Below, one piece after another: positions 11,500 to 22,482 of a stretch of 64,000 bases of DNA (positions are counted from its first letter, which is position 1; every line of letters begins with the position of its first letter). The notes beneath the pieces were generated by a model. The model worked only from the letters and a program-made list of their open reading frames with translations, did no database searches and had not been told where the DNA came from. Source of the DNA: Luzula sylvatica (taxonomy: Eukaryota > Streptophyta > Magnoliopsida > Poales > Juncaceae); the NCBI GenBank assembly GCA_946800325.1, contig OX326959.1, forward strand, positions 18,258,862 to 18,322,861, given 5' to 3'. The position numbers and the translations under genes are program-made.

Positions 11500-12028
11500 A
11501 TTTCGGGTTTGCATCATTTATTACATAATAATAATCTTAATGCAAATAATAATAATACCACATAATATGTGTGAGTGGCTTTACCGAATGATTATATGCA
11601 TTGAAGACTATTAGTGATTGGAATTTTTGTTGTCGTTATGGAATAAAAGACCAGTATGCACTGGGAGATTAATTATTCGTGATTTATTTCATATTTTTTA
11701 CATGAGGATTGTGTTTAGAGAGGAAAAGAAATATTCTGTAGTTTTAGTATCGAGGATGGAAAAGGAAATGCTGCAAATTTTTGGGCATAGTCGCAAATGC
11801 ATCATTTGCCAAATTTATAGTGATCATCATTCTTAAAATGAAATTATTTTTGTTGTGTTTTGCAGCCATAACATGAAAAAACTTATAAAAGATAATGAAC
11901 TTACAAACAAGGAAAATAATCAGACAATTAAGCTCACATATTCTTCATCAAAATTTCGCATTTTTTTTGTTCTTCATATTATGGTCCATGACTTCTCAGT
12001 GGTTAAACGTTTCACACGACCGAGACTT
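11500..12028. repeat. 5' flank of mTERF unit, copy 2
   Basis: This matches 2570-3179 and 32270-32784 (for example AATGATTATATGCATTGAAGA and the GCCATAACATG phrase) and ends at the LACS-adjacent phrase CGAGACTTTATTATAAC. The GTATC hAT-like element present in the other two copies is absent, so this unit represents an uninterrupted form of that site. Confidence 0.75.
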
Positions 12029-12037
12029 TATTATAAC

Positions 12038-13635
12038 GATTTTTTTGACATATAACCTTGTCAAATGTCCAATTTGCGAAAATAGATTTAGTTTTTTGCA
12101 ATTTGCAAAAGTAACATTTTCGCCAGGCTGTATGGCGAAAGAGATTGCTCTTTCGCCAGGGGAGCTGGCGAAATAGTTTAACCATCATTTTTTATCGTTA
12201 AGCTGAAAAAAAGTTAATTAAGTCACTTTCGGTAGGCCACCAGGCGAAAGAAGGAGACATATTTTAAAAAAAATATTATAATTCTTTTCATCATAAAACA
12301 GCACACAAAAAAAATCTCCGGTTTCTACCTGTTTAGGATTTTTTTGTAAGATTTTAGGGACTTATTCGTAAATCTATCATAATTGTTTACTGATATGTCC
12401 AAATTGAATTATATTTATTTTGTTAGATTCTTTATTGTGTGTGGAATGTTTCTGTGAAATTTCATAGCTTTATCATGAATTTATAATTTACAAAATATTT
12501 TTTCATTAATCATGCATTTATCTGTAAAATCAACATTACATGTTTTTTTGTGATGTTTGAAAATCTAAAAAAACTATTTCTGCATTCTTTACCTGTTTTG
12601 CATCTTTTTCATGTTAGGAGATTTCTCTGTTGAATTAGGACAAAAAAGATAAAAAATATTTGGATAATTAGGTTAAATTGCTATCAAAATTCCCTTCTTT
12701 TTGTGTCATGTTTTGTAAATTATATTTAACTGATTTATATATGTTTTAAAATCACCAAGAAATATTCTTCTTAATATTGAGTGTGTCTAGTTTATTCAGG
12801 ATCTTATCTCACTCAATTTCATTTATTTGTATATTACGATTTTTAGAAGTTCATCTATCAAAATCTCACTCAATTGATGGATGAATTTCTAAAAATCGTA
12901 ATAGATAGACAAATAAATGATTTCAGTGAAATAAAATCATGAATAAACTCACTCAATATTATGAAGGATATTTTTTGGCGATTTTAAAACATATAGAAAA
13001 TAATTAAATATATTTTACAAAACATTACAGAAAAAGGAAGGAATTTTGATAGCAATTTAACCTAATTATCGAAATATTTTTTATCTTTTTTTCCTAATTC
13101 AACAGACAAATCTCCTAACATGAAAAAGATGCACAAACATGTAAATAATGCAGAAATATTTTTTTTAGATTTGTAAACATCACAAAAAAGTATGTAATGC
13201 TGATTTTGCAAATAAATCCATAATTAATAAAAACAAATTAGTAAATTATAAATTCAAGATAAAGCTATCCAATTTCACACAAAACATTTCACACACAATA
13301 GCGAATCTAACAAAATAAACAGAATTCAATTTGGACAAGCTGGCGAAACTGCAAAAAAAAAATTGTGTTACTTTATGATGAAAAAAATCATAAAAAAATT
13401 TAAAAGAATATGTCTACCTTCTTTCGCCATATGGCCCGGCGAAAGTGACTTAATTAATTTTTTTCAGCTTAACAATAAAAAATGATGGTTAAACACTTTC
13501 GTCAGCTCCCTTGACGAAAAAACAATCTCTTTTGCCAGGCAGCCTGGTGAAAGTGCTACTTTTGCAAATTGTAAAAAACCAAAGCTATTTTTGCAAATGG
13601 GGCTTTTGAGAAAGTTATATGTCAAAAAAAAATTC
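12038..13635. mobile_element. Foldback MULE-like element (about 1.6-kb palindrome)
   Basis: The element is almost entirely one inverted repeat. The arms are about 780 bp (roughly 12038-12850 and 12880-13635) with a short centre near 12865. The ends read GATTTTTTTGACATATAAC on the left and the corresponding inverse on the right. It is flanked by the perfect 9-bp duplication TATTATAAC (12029-12037 and 13636-13644), the Mutator hallmark. The outer 200 bp of each arm carry repeated hairpins built from CTTTCGCC/GGCGAAAG. The uninterrupted site is visible at 3770-3782 and 40558-40566. No coding frame is present. Confidence 0.85.
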
Positions 13636-13644
13636 TATTATAAC

Positions 13645-14340
13645 AGAGCTATAAATGAAACGGAATGAAATGAAATACCGCTCCCACTTTTTTATCAAAA
13701 ACACTACAAGTACATCATTAAATCATAAAAGTATCGCCGAAGTCTCGAAATAAGAAATTACTTGGATGGGTCCCACTTACTTTTTACATATTAAATTATA
13801 AATCGGGATGATTTCGGTGGCTTATGTATGTGGCTCTATCATTTTTGCTTTTTTATTTACATGTCAAAAATTAGTTTTATTGTATGACAGGAAAAAAAAT
13901 CACAAATTTGAGATCCCAGACAAAGAAAGCTGGGCATTCAGATCAGCAATCTCCCTGACGAAATATTTCTTTGCTTGAGGTCTCTTTACCTGGAAAAATT
14001 ACCGCAAAATAATCATCAATACATGAAATTATTAATTGAAATAAATAAATAAATTATTAATTAATAATTTAATAAATATCAAAGGATTTATTTACCTCGA
14101 ACCACACAAATTTTGAATTATAAACAAATTTCTTAATCATGAAAATAAATTATAAAATAATATAATTTATTTTAAACGTCTCGCTTGAGCTTCTCTTCCA
14201 ACTTTATCCATATCAGCAACAGACGCTTTAACCGCCCTTGGATCATTCACTAATTGCCCCAAATCTTCATACTGTCCAAAAGTACATATTAAAAAATACC
14301 AATTAACTTGATATTTAATAATGGGGAAAAATTCTTGTAT
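13645..14340 (-). pseudogene. LACS 3'-end fragment 2 (unit 2)
   Basis: This minus-strand relic of the LACS tail holds the exon 23 equivalent (about 13905-13991) with an open frame, VKRPQAKKYF onwards, ending SGISNL and a stop. Exon 22 is almost wholly deleted, with its border remnant near 14095. The exon 21 equivalent (about 14176-14275) reads [12 protein letters not shown]. The copy breaks off at about 14340, where a hAT element is inserted. Unlike fragments 1 and 3 it keeps exon 21 intact, so it derives from an earlier or separate duplication. Confidence 0.85.
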
Positions 14341-14348
14341 ATTCCTAC

Positions 14349-15170
14349 CAGGGCCGGTCCGACAGTTTTGGTTGCCCAAGACCAAGGTGTTATCGGCACT
14401 GAATATTATCTGTGATATTGCCCTCTTCACAACAACAACAAAAAATGCATGAAATATCAAATATCATTAATGTTGTCGACAACCTCAATTTTTCAAATTT
14501 TTTTTGCCTGGATTATCTTCTTTTCACTTTGTAAATTATAAGAATAAAGGACCAAATATATTTTTGACATCCAAAATAAATAAGGATCGCATAGATAATA
14601 TTTCTCATGTTTATAGCAGTCTAAAATCCTCTAATTTTGTTTTAGGCATGCACTTTGGGAATGTACGGAGACATAAAATTTTCTTTTGTCATAATTGCGA
14701 CATCTTATCTTGAATGTCTTGGTTATTAAGTCATATTGATATTCCTACTACTTCTCACAAATTCATTAAAATCGTGATAGTATCCAATGGACAAAAAACA
14801 CATCCTCTGAAAATATTTAATGTAAAAAACAGTAAATTGAACTTGAGTATGAAAAAACGTAATGAATTGCTATTGGCTCCGCATTTATTTTGATCTATTA
14901 TTGCAATTCAGCAGTGTATAATACTGTGATTTTCTTTTATAAAAACAAGTAGTCTTCATATATCGTGTAAAACACAAAATATTCAAATTTAGTATTCATA
15001 TAAGATCAGATTTAATTGCCTTTAATGCTTTAGTATTCATTCACAGATATGTTTCAAGTTTCCTCTTTTAACATGTCTATCGTATAAAACTCAACTCTTA
15101 AATAGTTGCCCCTGCTCACCGTGTTGCCCTAGCCCGGGGGCTTGCGGGGCTTACCCCGGGGCCGGCCCTG
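14349..15170. mobile_element. hAT non-autonomous element, 822 bp
   Basis: The termini are CAGGGCCGGTCC and (reverse complement of the right end) CAGGGCCGGCCC, the classic hAT inverted repeat. The 8-bp target duplication ATTCCTAC is perfect (14341-14348 and 15171-15178). There is no transposase frame inside. Related termini flank the smaller element at 27430-27655. Confidence 0.9.
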
Positions 15171-15178
15171 ATTCCTAC

Positions 15179-15884
15179 TAAGTCTTTAAATTGCATATTT
15201 ATCTTTCTCAAATGGTTCATATCATATTTATCCTTCCTAAACACCTAAACTATAAATAAGTACAAATTAACTTTCTCTGCTAGACTTAACGAGAAAAGAT
15301 AAATTTAACTATTCTATCCTTATACAATTAATCTTCATCTCTCCCTTGAGAGAGAAATTTCTCCATCTTCTTCGAGCTCCCTCTCCCAATTCCCTCTCTG
15401 TACCGATTTTTGTTCCTCACGACGTTAGCAAGGGACAGTCTTGGCGATATCGTTTTTAGCTATCCGGATCAGCCATACAATACAATACAATGCTCTTCCT
15501 TCTCTTTCTGCATTTGTTATTCCTTTCCTCATCTCATCCTCTATATTCTTTCTCTCTCCCTATCTATGTGTGAAGATATTATACTATTTTTTTTATCAAT
15601 TCATTGTCTAATTGTTGAGAAAATGTTTTGCGGACTTTTGCATATCATCTGATTTGAGACTCGTAATTTCACTCAAGTTGACGTAAATTGTCTTTTTCAT
15701 AACTCAAATTCGAGTCTACACTATACTGAAATTAGGGCCGTTGAGGTTTTTTTTAATACTCTTTACAATGTAAGATTTTCAGTATCCATGTATTCTTTTT
15801 TATGTACATAATCCTTCCATTATTAATTTGTACCACTACCACCATCACATGCAAGAAACCTATTTTGAAAGAAGCATTGCTTTT
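15179..15884. other. Gene-free stretch
   Basis: This is noncoding as far as I can see. A pyrimidine-rich stretch around 15330-15580 looks like leader or promoter DNA (TCTCTCCCTATC and similar), but no credible frame follows it. It may be the leftover surroundings of the PPR relic at 15885-16250. Confidence 0.4.
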
Positions 15885-16250
15885 GATTTATCTTCTTAAT
15901 CAATTCAATTTCTTGTCCACGTGTGCATTTCTGCAAAGACAATCTATTAGAGTCGCGTAACTCGTTGCATCCATTTTTATACAAGACCTTTGCATTTCAT
16001 CGAACGCCTTCCCTTCTTTGCAGAACTCGTTCATCGTTGTTGAGTAACTAACAGTTCAGTTCACACTCAATAGTCCTCATAAACATCATTAATTTTGCTT
16101 TCTCCATCGGGCCTTGCCTAAACAACCCCTCAATCAACACATTATTAATATTAGCTAGATGATCTTGGCACAAGTCTATCACTCTCAATCTAGCATCGAA
16201 CACTTTGAAAGCATCCTGCCAATTATGCAAAGCTAGCCCCTTAGAGTTGA
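15885..16250 (-). pseudogene. Pentatricopeptide repeat (PPR) gene relic
   Basis: On the minus strand the translation gives LHNWQDAFKVFDARLRVIDL, followed downstream by MNEFCKEGKAF and YATLIDCLCRNAHVDK. These are the helix-turn-helix signatures of 35-residue PPR units (F-D-x-M, T-Y-x-T-L-I-D-x-L-C). Stops and frame changes interrupt the reading (stop near 16048, frame loss near 15935). There is no start codon and only about two or three repeat units. PPR proteins bind organellar RNA; this remnant cannot work. No other part of the gene is in the window. Confidence 0.6.
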
Positions 16251-16686
16251 ATGGGTTTAGGGGGTGGAGGAGACAAATTCAAACCAATCAAATTTCAAGA
16301 TGCATATTAATACAAGCCAACCAAATATAAAGATAAAATATTATTTATGGATGTCTTATCAACGACCTAACTAAGCAATGACTCTCTTGTTGCTAATTAA
16401 GCTCAAAAAAAAAATTAATTATTTTTATTAGAGGTCCAACATTGTATTTATCTTTGTAAATATTTCCAAAACTTTGTATTTCCGTTTATTTTTAATGAAA
16501 AAAGATCGGATCGAGCGCATACCGCACTTGCCTTTCCTTCAAATTTTTTTATTTATGGATGTCTAATGCAAGGTTTAAATTTCTAAAAGGACCCTCCCTC
16601 AAATAACAGAGCTACATATAATGTTAAACTCAAACTCAGCAACAACAATAATACGTTACCAATTTCTCTTCCAGAATTAAGATCTA

Positions 16687-17829
16687 TCAATCAACAATCT
16701 TTTCTCCTTTATAAGCCGCATGATAAGCGTTTGCAAGTTTCGGAACCTTCTCTTTATACGGATCTAAAAACAATTCAACAAATTTCTTCTCGGACAAACG
16801 ACAAACAGTAGGAAGACGAGCATTTTGTTTGAACCCCTTTTCTTTCAAGATGGTTAAAGCGAGATGCCTTGGTACCAACCTTTTCTCTAAGCTCAGTACC
16901 AAAAAAACTGGCTGAGACACTAAACTCTTGGGATCAATTCCAGCCTTTTTTATAAGGAAATTCATCTTTGTTTCCACTGTCTTGTTGGTAAGACTTAGAA
17001 TTGAAGGAAATTTCTTGAAAGCAGAGAGGACTTCTTCCTCTGACCAGCCATACGACTTCCTGTAAAACTCTACCTTTCTATTCCAAGATTCTTTTTTCAT
17101 ACATCCGATTATTCGGAATGCTGCCAGGAACATGCTAGATCCCCGTGGAAAACCTAGCTCCTGAGTGCGCTCAAGGGACTCCCTCAAAACATTCACATTT
17201 CGCAGCAAAAACCAGCAAGATCCCTTTTTGAGCATCTTTGTTATGTCTTGTTGTGATGATCCATATTCTTTAAATAGATTTATTTTGGGAACCGTCGTTT
17301 CAAGGTTGAGTTGGATCAGAAAAGTGTTCTTCTTGATAATCTTCAACAAGACCTCGTCATTTTTGCCTACAAATTCTCTCCAATACTGGAGATTTGAGAG
17401 TGTATTCTTCAAGTTGAGGGCACGAGGATTTGATTGAATCAATTGGCAAAATATTTCTCCAGTGAATCCGGCATCCATTAGTTCATGTGCTCGTGGTTCG
17501 AGGGTTTTGTCGACATTTGAACACAAAAGTATTGGATAAAATGATATGAGATGTTTTATCTGGGCATCTGAGAAACCATTTCTTTTAAAAAATTGTATTA
17601 CTGAGTCAGGTCGATCAGGGGAATTGATTGGGGATAAGTTCGAGTGATTGGAGACCTTGAGTGCTCGGTCCATGGAGAAGCCGAAAGAGGAGATGAGATA
17701 CTGCGCTATGAAAGGGATATTCTTCCGTTGCTCGGTTTGGGTTGAGAAAAGAAGACGAGGAGAAGGGCTTAGAACGGCTAAATGCTTGTAGTGGCGAGAA
17801 TAGATTCTCTTCGCTAGGAGAGACGCCAT
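16687..17829 (-). CDS. mTERF family protein, tandem copy 2
   Basis: A single-exon frame of 380 residues is intact from MASLLAKR to a stop after GEKIVD. The N-terminal 35 residues (Ser-, Arg- and Leu-rich) fit an organellar transit peptide, and residues about 60-350 carry the mTERF helical repeats (for example SDAQIKHLISFYPILL and WSEEEVLSAFKKFPSIL). It is the same length as copies 1 and 4. The 5' flank differs from the other copies immediately before the ATG, because the conserved QKQQI leader is replaced by other sequence. Expression signals may therefore differ. The 3' flank matches the array only from about 16290. Role by family: organellar nucleic-acid binding; the precise target is unknown. 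Confidence 0.9.
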   Translation of the reverse strand: MASLLAKRIYSRHYKHLAVLSPSPRLLFSTQTEQRKNIPFIAQYLISSFGFSMDRALKVSNHSNLSPINSPDRPDSVIQFFKRNGFSDAQIKHLISFYPILLCSNVDKTLEPRAHELMDAGFTGEIFCQLIQSNPRALNLKNTLSNLQYWREFVGKNDEVLLKIIKKNTFLIQLNLETTVPKINLFKEYGSSQQDITKMLKKGSCWFLLRNVNVLRESLERTQELGFPRGSSMFLAAFRIIGCMKKESWNRKVEFYRKSYGWSEEEVLSAFKKFPSILSLTNKTVETKMNFLIKKAGIDPKSLVSQPVFLVLSLEKRLVPRHLALTILKEKGFKQNARLPTVCRLSEKKFVELFLDPYKEKVPKLANAYHAAYKGEKIVD

Positions 17830-18236
17830 GATTTCTTTGTTTCAAGCTATGGTGGCGCTATCAAAACTGATAAGCTCTTGCAGAGGTTCTGGGGTTTCCA
17901 CTCAAGACCAAGACGGCAAAGAGTCTCAGTCTCAGGTTTGTTAAAATCCGTGATTTGAAATGTACGATTACGATGGTATATGAATTCTTGGATTATATTC
18001 AAATCAATGTGACAGTTGAAAACTTTGAACTTTATTCTCGGGTTTTTATTGATTCGTTCTCGGATTGTGTATACTAATTGGGAATACGAAATCCGGTTGT
18101 ACTAAAAACCGGACATGAAATCTCGGATTGTATTTATCTAATTTCTCTGTTGAAACTTGCAAGTTTCTTGCGCTGTACCACAATCTTTTTTCGAGAGTAA
18201 ACATTCATGCTTGAGAAATTCGTGAATTAATTAGAA

Positions 18237-19389
18237 CTAGGAGATTACCCGCGCTTCGCGGCAATTTTTTTTCATTTGTTTTGTCATACACATAATATAT
18301 AGTTATGATTTTTTGGGATCAAACATAAGACTTCGTGAAAATAAAAGTCATATTGATTAAGAAAGTTTGAAGATAACAAAATTATTATATTATTTTTGAA
18401 TCCGACACAATGCGAAATATTTATTTAGTATTTTAATGCAACACATAAAAAAAAAACAAATGTTACTATAAGATAAATACATAACATAAATAAACATAAA
18501 TAAAAAGAAAAACTATATGATATTTTAAATTTTCATATTTAAAAATAAGAATAATAACATTTCAAAAGTTCAAAAAATTTATTTGTGTCTGATAAATTTT
18601 ATGCTTCATGTTGATTATTGAAAAATATTATATAAGTTACATAAATTATATGTGTGTAGTAAATAAATATCTTTCATTTTTATTATTATTTTTTAAAGAT
18701 TAACATGAAATTGTTTAAGTAAAAATACAAATATAACATACTTAGTAGTATGTGTAATTTTTTTCAATTATAGCTTTAAAAATAATTATAATTAGGCTTA
18801 CGAGTCATTAATATAATTACACTTATTTATATATATATTTCTTACATAATTCTTTTCATAATTTTAAGGTTAGAGAAAAATATTGAATATATGATAATAT
18901 GGAGCTCAAAATAAAGATAAAATTCAAGTGAATATATTTCTTAATTTTTTAAAATTATATTATGAAAAATACTAACAATATTTGATATTATATATTAATT
19001 TGATGTATGTTTTATGATATTATATACTAATTTATTAATGTTAGATATTTAAACTCTTCACATTCTATTTGTACTCACAATTGATCATGTAACATATTGT
19101 GAAAAAATTCAAAATTAAATACAAGTTGTCCAACATGAACCTAACGAATAATATTTTGACACATCATCAATGTAAGGTGATGTGGCCTTCTAAAATTGCT
19201 TAAAAATATGTGTAAAATAAGGGACACATAAATGTCTACAAATAAAACATAATCACACAAAATCAAAAATTAATACATGGTTCATATGTTGCCACATATC
19301 ATAATCTAATGGTTGAAATAATTGTGATGATGTGGCATGAGGATATTGCATAAAGATGGGTCCAAAATAAGGGGGTTGGTAAATTAGGA
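18237..19389 (-). mobile_element. Helitron-like element (minus strand), 5' end uncertain
   Basis: Read on the minus strand, a GC-rich hairpin (CCGCGAAGCGCGG, about 18248-18262) lies 8 nt before CTAG (18237-18240), followed by T. This matches the Helitron 3' end (hairpin, short spacer, CTRR, insertion before T). The 5' end is less certain. TC at 19388-19389 on the minus strand, next to a host A/T, is a candidate and gives about 1.15 kb. The interior is AT-rich and noncoding. Confidence 0.55.
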
Positions 19390-20260
19390 TTACAATTTGA
19401 GCTAATTGGAATCGAATTAGAATTTATTAAGACATAATTAGGGTTAACTTAGGTTCTGTTTTTTTTGGAATGATAACTTAGGTTCTGTTCATGGGCGAAT
19501 GTTAGTAGGGGCCAAGGGGTGCGGTCGCCTCCCAAGAATTTCGCCGAACAATGTATATATCTAGTGATCCAGTATATTTATCAGTATAACAGTGTAAAAT
19601 TTACTGTTTCCCCCCCCCCCCTAAAGAATTGTACTGTGTAATTCCAGTTCCAATCTTTCATTTTGCCTCCTCAAGAAATCCTGTCAAGATCCGCCACTGG
19701 TTATGTTGAGGTAATTTAGGCAATAAGGACTAATTGTAATTCATTTTATTTTCTTTTTATATTTACTGAAAAATGTATATTCAATCAATTCATACTTGTG
19801 TTGGGTATCGGCACCGCTACCGAGCCCCGCGCAGCGGAACGACGGGCCCGGTCCGAGCCGATTCCGAGGACCACGCCGACGACTTCGAGAGTACGAACCT
19901 ATGTAACTACATCTATAACTATTATATAACGTCATACCACGTGAAATTGATCACGAAGAAGGGTTGACGCGTTCATAGTTTCTTCCTTTTGCTGCTCCGA
20001 TCCTCGGTAACACGTGCGTCCCACGCCCGCACGATTTGACACCGTCGATGAAGCTTCGCCTTTGTCGAATACAACCGGATAGCTTCCGATTAATCTTCGA
20101 TCTTGCTCGAACTCGTTCTCGTTTGATCACAACGAAAGATCTCAGTTGATATCTCTCTACTCGTATCCACCGCAAGTTTCGTCTCTCGGTTACGCGCAAA
20201 TTTTCCTAGCAAATTTGCCGTAAACTTGCTTGAATTTCTTCTCAAATCTTGCAAAAAAGT
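19390..20260. other. Gene-free stretch with a GC-rich patch
   Basis: About 19800-20230 is clearly richer in G and C than its surroundings (GGGCCCGGTCCGAGCCG, CCCACGCCCGCACG) and open in several frames, but no protein family is recognisable. A poly-C run lies at about 19609-19621. CCTGTCAAGATCCGCCACTGG (near 19680) resembles the end of a hAT-like repeat also seen at 63297-63503. The GC-rich patch could be the remnant of a retrotransposon LTR, but I see no matching partner. Confidence 0.35.
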
Positions 20261-20422
20261 AATGATACAGACCACACCTTTTTCCCACGAATTGACCACG
20301 AATTGCCACGTGGCAGCCAGCTATTGGCTGCACCTTTCCACCACTTTAGCTGCAGCCAATAGCTGGCTGCCACGTGGCAATTCGTGATCAATTCTTGGGA
20401 AAAATGTGTGGTCTGTATCATT
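20261..20422. mobile_element. Foldback MITE, 162 bp
   Basis: This is a nearly perfect inverted repeat over its whole length. The left arm AATGATACAGACCACAC pairs with the right arm GTGTGGTCTGTATCATT, and the inner arms share GCCACGTGGCAGCCAGCTAT. A loop of about 20 bp lies near 20335. It is noncoding. The DNA could fold into a long hairpin, as is typical of MITEs that can seed small RNAs. Confidence 0.8.
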
Positions 20423-22260
20423 TCAGCAATTTCAAGTGCAACAAAATAAAAACAAATATTCTTCATTAACAAAATAGTGCCCAAAATAAAAAATTTAGTA
20501 AAAAAAAAAAATCCAATTACATGTCTGGTGATAATTAAACATGAGTATTCAAAGTTATTATCATTCAAAATTTTGGTCACAGTAAATCAATTTTAGCTTT
20601 GGACATTTTTAGGCGTACAAAAGAAAATTTCGAGCATAATAAAAATACTTTAATCATGGATCATGTGATTGAACAAACAGTACACATTTAAGATCAAGGA
20701 GAAAAATAAAATTGCTACTGTAAACAGCACACATTTATGATTGAGCATAACAGTACAGTTCATTTTATCATAAAAAATACTTTAAACATTTATTTTCTCA
20801 CGATAATAGTTAATCCGAGCAAAATCACAAAATTGTGAAAAATATAAATTACACATACCTTCGATTGGAATTTAAGAAGTATCATGTGATTGAAATTTTA
20901 AGAACCCAATTTGCTAGAGCGTCTTGTTGATAACATGTTGAAAAATAAAATAACAATAGAAATTGGGAGAGACAAAAAAATTTTCAATGGATGAAAAATA
21001 CAATAGCCACTACGTTATTTATATAGTATATAATATAGGGTGAGTGCTAAATGAAATGTTACAATACAAAGAATTAATACAATAGAAAATATAATAAATT
21101 CATATAATTATTCCTTCAATATTTATTGTTCAGTTACAAAATGACATCCATATTATATAAATATTCATAACAATATCTACATAATAGAATTTTCAGTATT
21201 ATTTTTTTTATAACTATAAATTCCATATAATACTAAGTAGATTATAGTTGTTTTTTTTTTGTTCAAACAACTTCAATATTTAAAATTTAAAAATCTAACA
21301 GATATTAAAAAATAGTTTATCGATCTCAATAATTTCTTAAATTTATAAACACCTATCAAAAAGTATTTTTATTTGAAAAATGTTAATTTTAACAATATCA
21401 TATGATATTAAATAATTTATACTTATGTTTATGTTAGATCAAATTTTGATATTATTTATTAAATTACTTTCATTATTAGGTTTGATATTATTTATAATTT
21501 TCGTTGTATTTTGAATCAATAAAAACGGTTAGTACTATATAATTAATGATGTGTTACTTACGATTCGCTATTTTTATATTGGATATTTGTATGAAATATT
21601 GTGAACAACAATGATACAATATTTGTTGTTATATTTTTTCGTAAAATTATGTGTTGTATATACCTCATATATTATTATACGGTGATACTGATACAAGTAT
21701 TATTACTTGATAAAAAATTTATTTATTTTGTTATCATAATCAGTGTTGAACGGATACTTCAAAAAATCGAATTATCTGTATCGTCGTATCCCATCGTGTC
21801 CTAAATCATATGTTAAATTGCCGTATTGCCGTATCCGATACGCATCGCCGTATCGCCATATCGGCGTATCAGTGCAACACATATCATAATGCAAAATAAT
21901 TGTAAAACATATACATAATCATCAATAAATAAATTCAAATGATTTTATTTTGAGATGATATTATCGCTATTATCATATAAATATGTACTTTATATTATAA
22001 TGAAAAACATAATTAACATCCTCGTCGGATAGCGCGAGTATTCTCCTCATGTTATGTTATGCTTTTTTTAGATTAATACCTTTTTATTTTACTAATCCAA
22101 CTTATTCCATCAGTGCCCAACAGGTATTTTGGCATTGTCAATTGGTTGTATTTCTCTGAATAATAATGACTAAATTATCTCCATTTATTTATGTTTAAAT
22201 GGTGTCAAATGTGGCACTCGTGGAATAAGTACTTCATGGTCGTAAATTAAATGGGAAGAA
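20423..22260. other. AT-rich intergenic DNA, no gene seen
   Basis: No frame shows a domain. A small GTATC-rich repeat is at 21743-21885. The rest is low-complexity AT-rich sequence. Confidence 0.5.
21743..21885. repeat. Short GTATC-rich repeat (MITE-sized)
   Basis: About 140 bp with termini GTGTTGAACGGATAC and GTATCAGTGCAACAC, which are roughly inverted. It is filled with CGTATCGCCGTATC words like the hAT-like elements at 3180-3750 and 32785-33346, and is probably an internally deleted relative. Confidence 0.55.
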
Positions 22261-22482
22261 AGAAAGAAGAACATATTTTTTTTGACGGAGGAGGCGATTG
22301 CCTCGCTCGAATTTTGCATTAAATAAAGTAGTTTCAAAACATTACAATCAAAATTTTGAAAAAGAAAAAAGAAAAGAAAAGAACAAAATAAATTTGCCCC
22401 ACAACCTAACTTCTCATGCTATCATAGAGATACATGTAGTTATTTGTCTAAAATATATGATGTCCTAAACTTTGGTTAAAAA

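Noticed and set aside
14167..14460. A 97-residue minus-strand gene containing [12 protein letters not shown]
   Set aside because: Its first half is transposon (hAT 14349-15170) and its second half is the isolated LACS exon 21 copy. It is a chance fusion frame within a pseudogene.
15410..15652. Plus-strand frame of 80 codons after a pyrimidine-rich leader
   Set aside because: No domain, low-complexity Leu/Ser/Phe composition and no supporting downstream exons.
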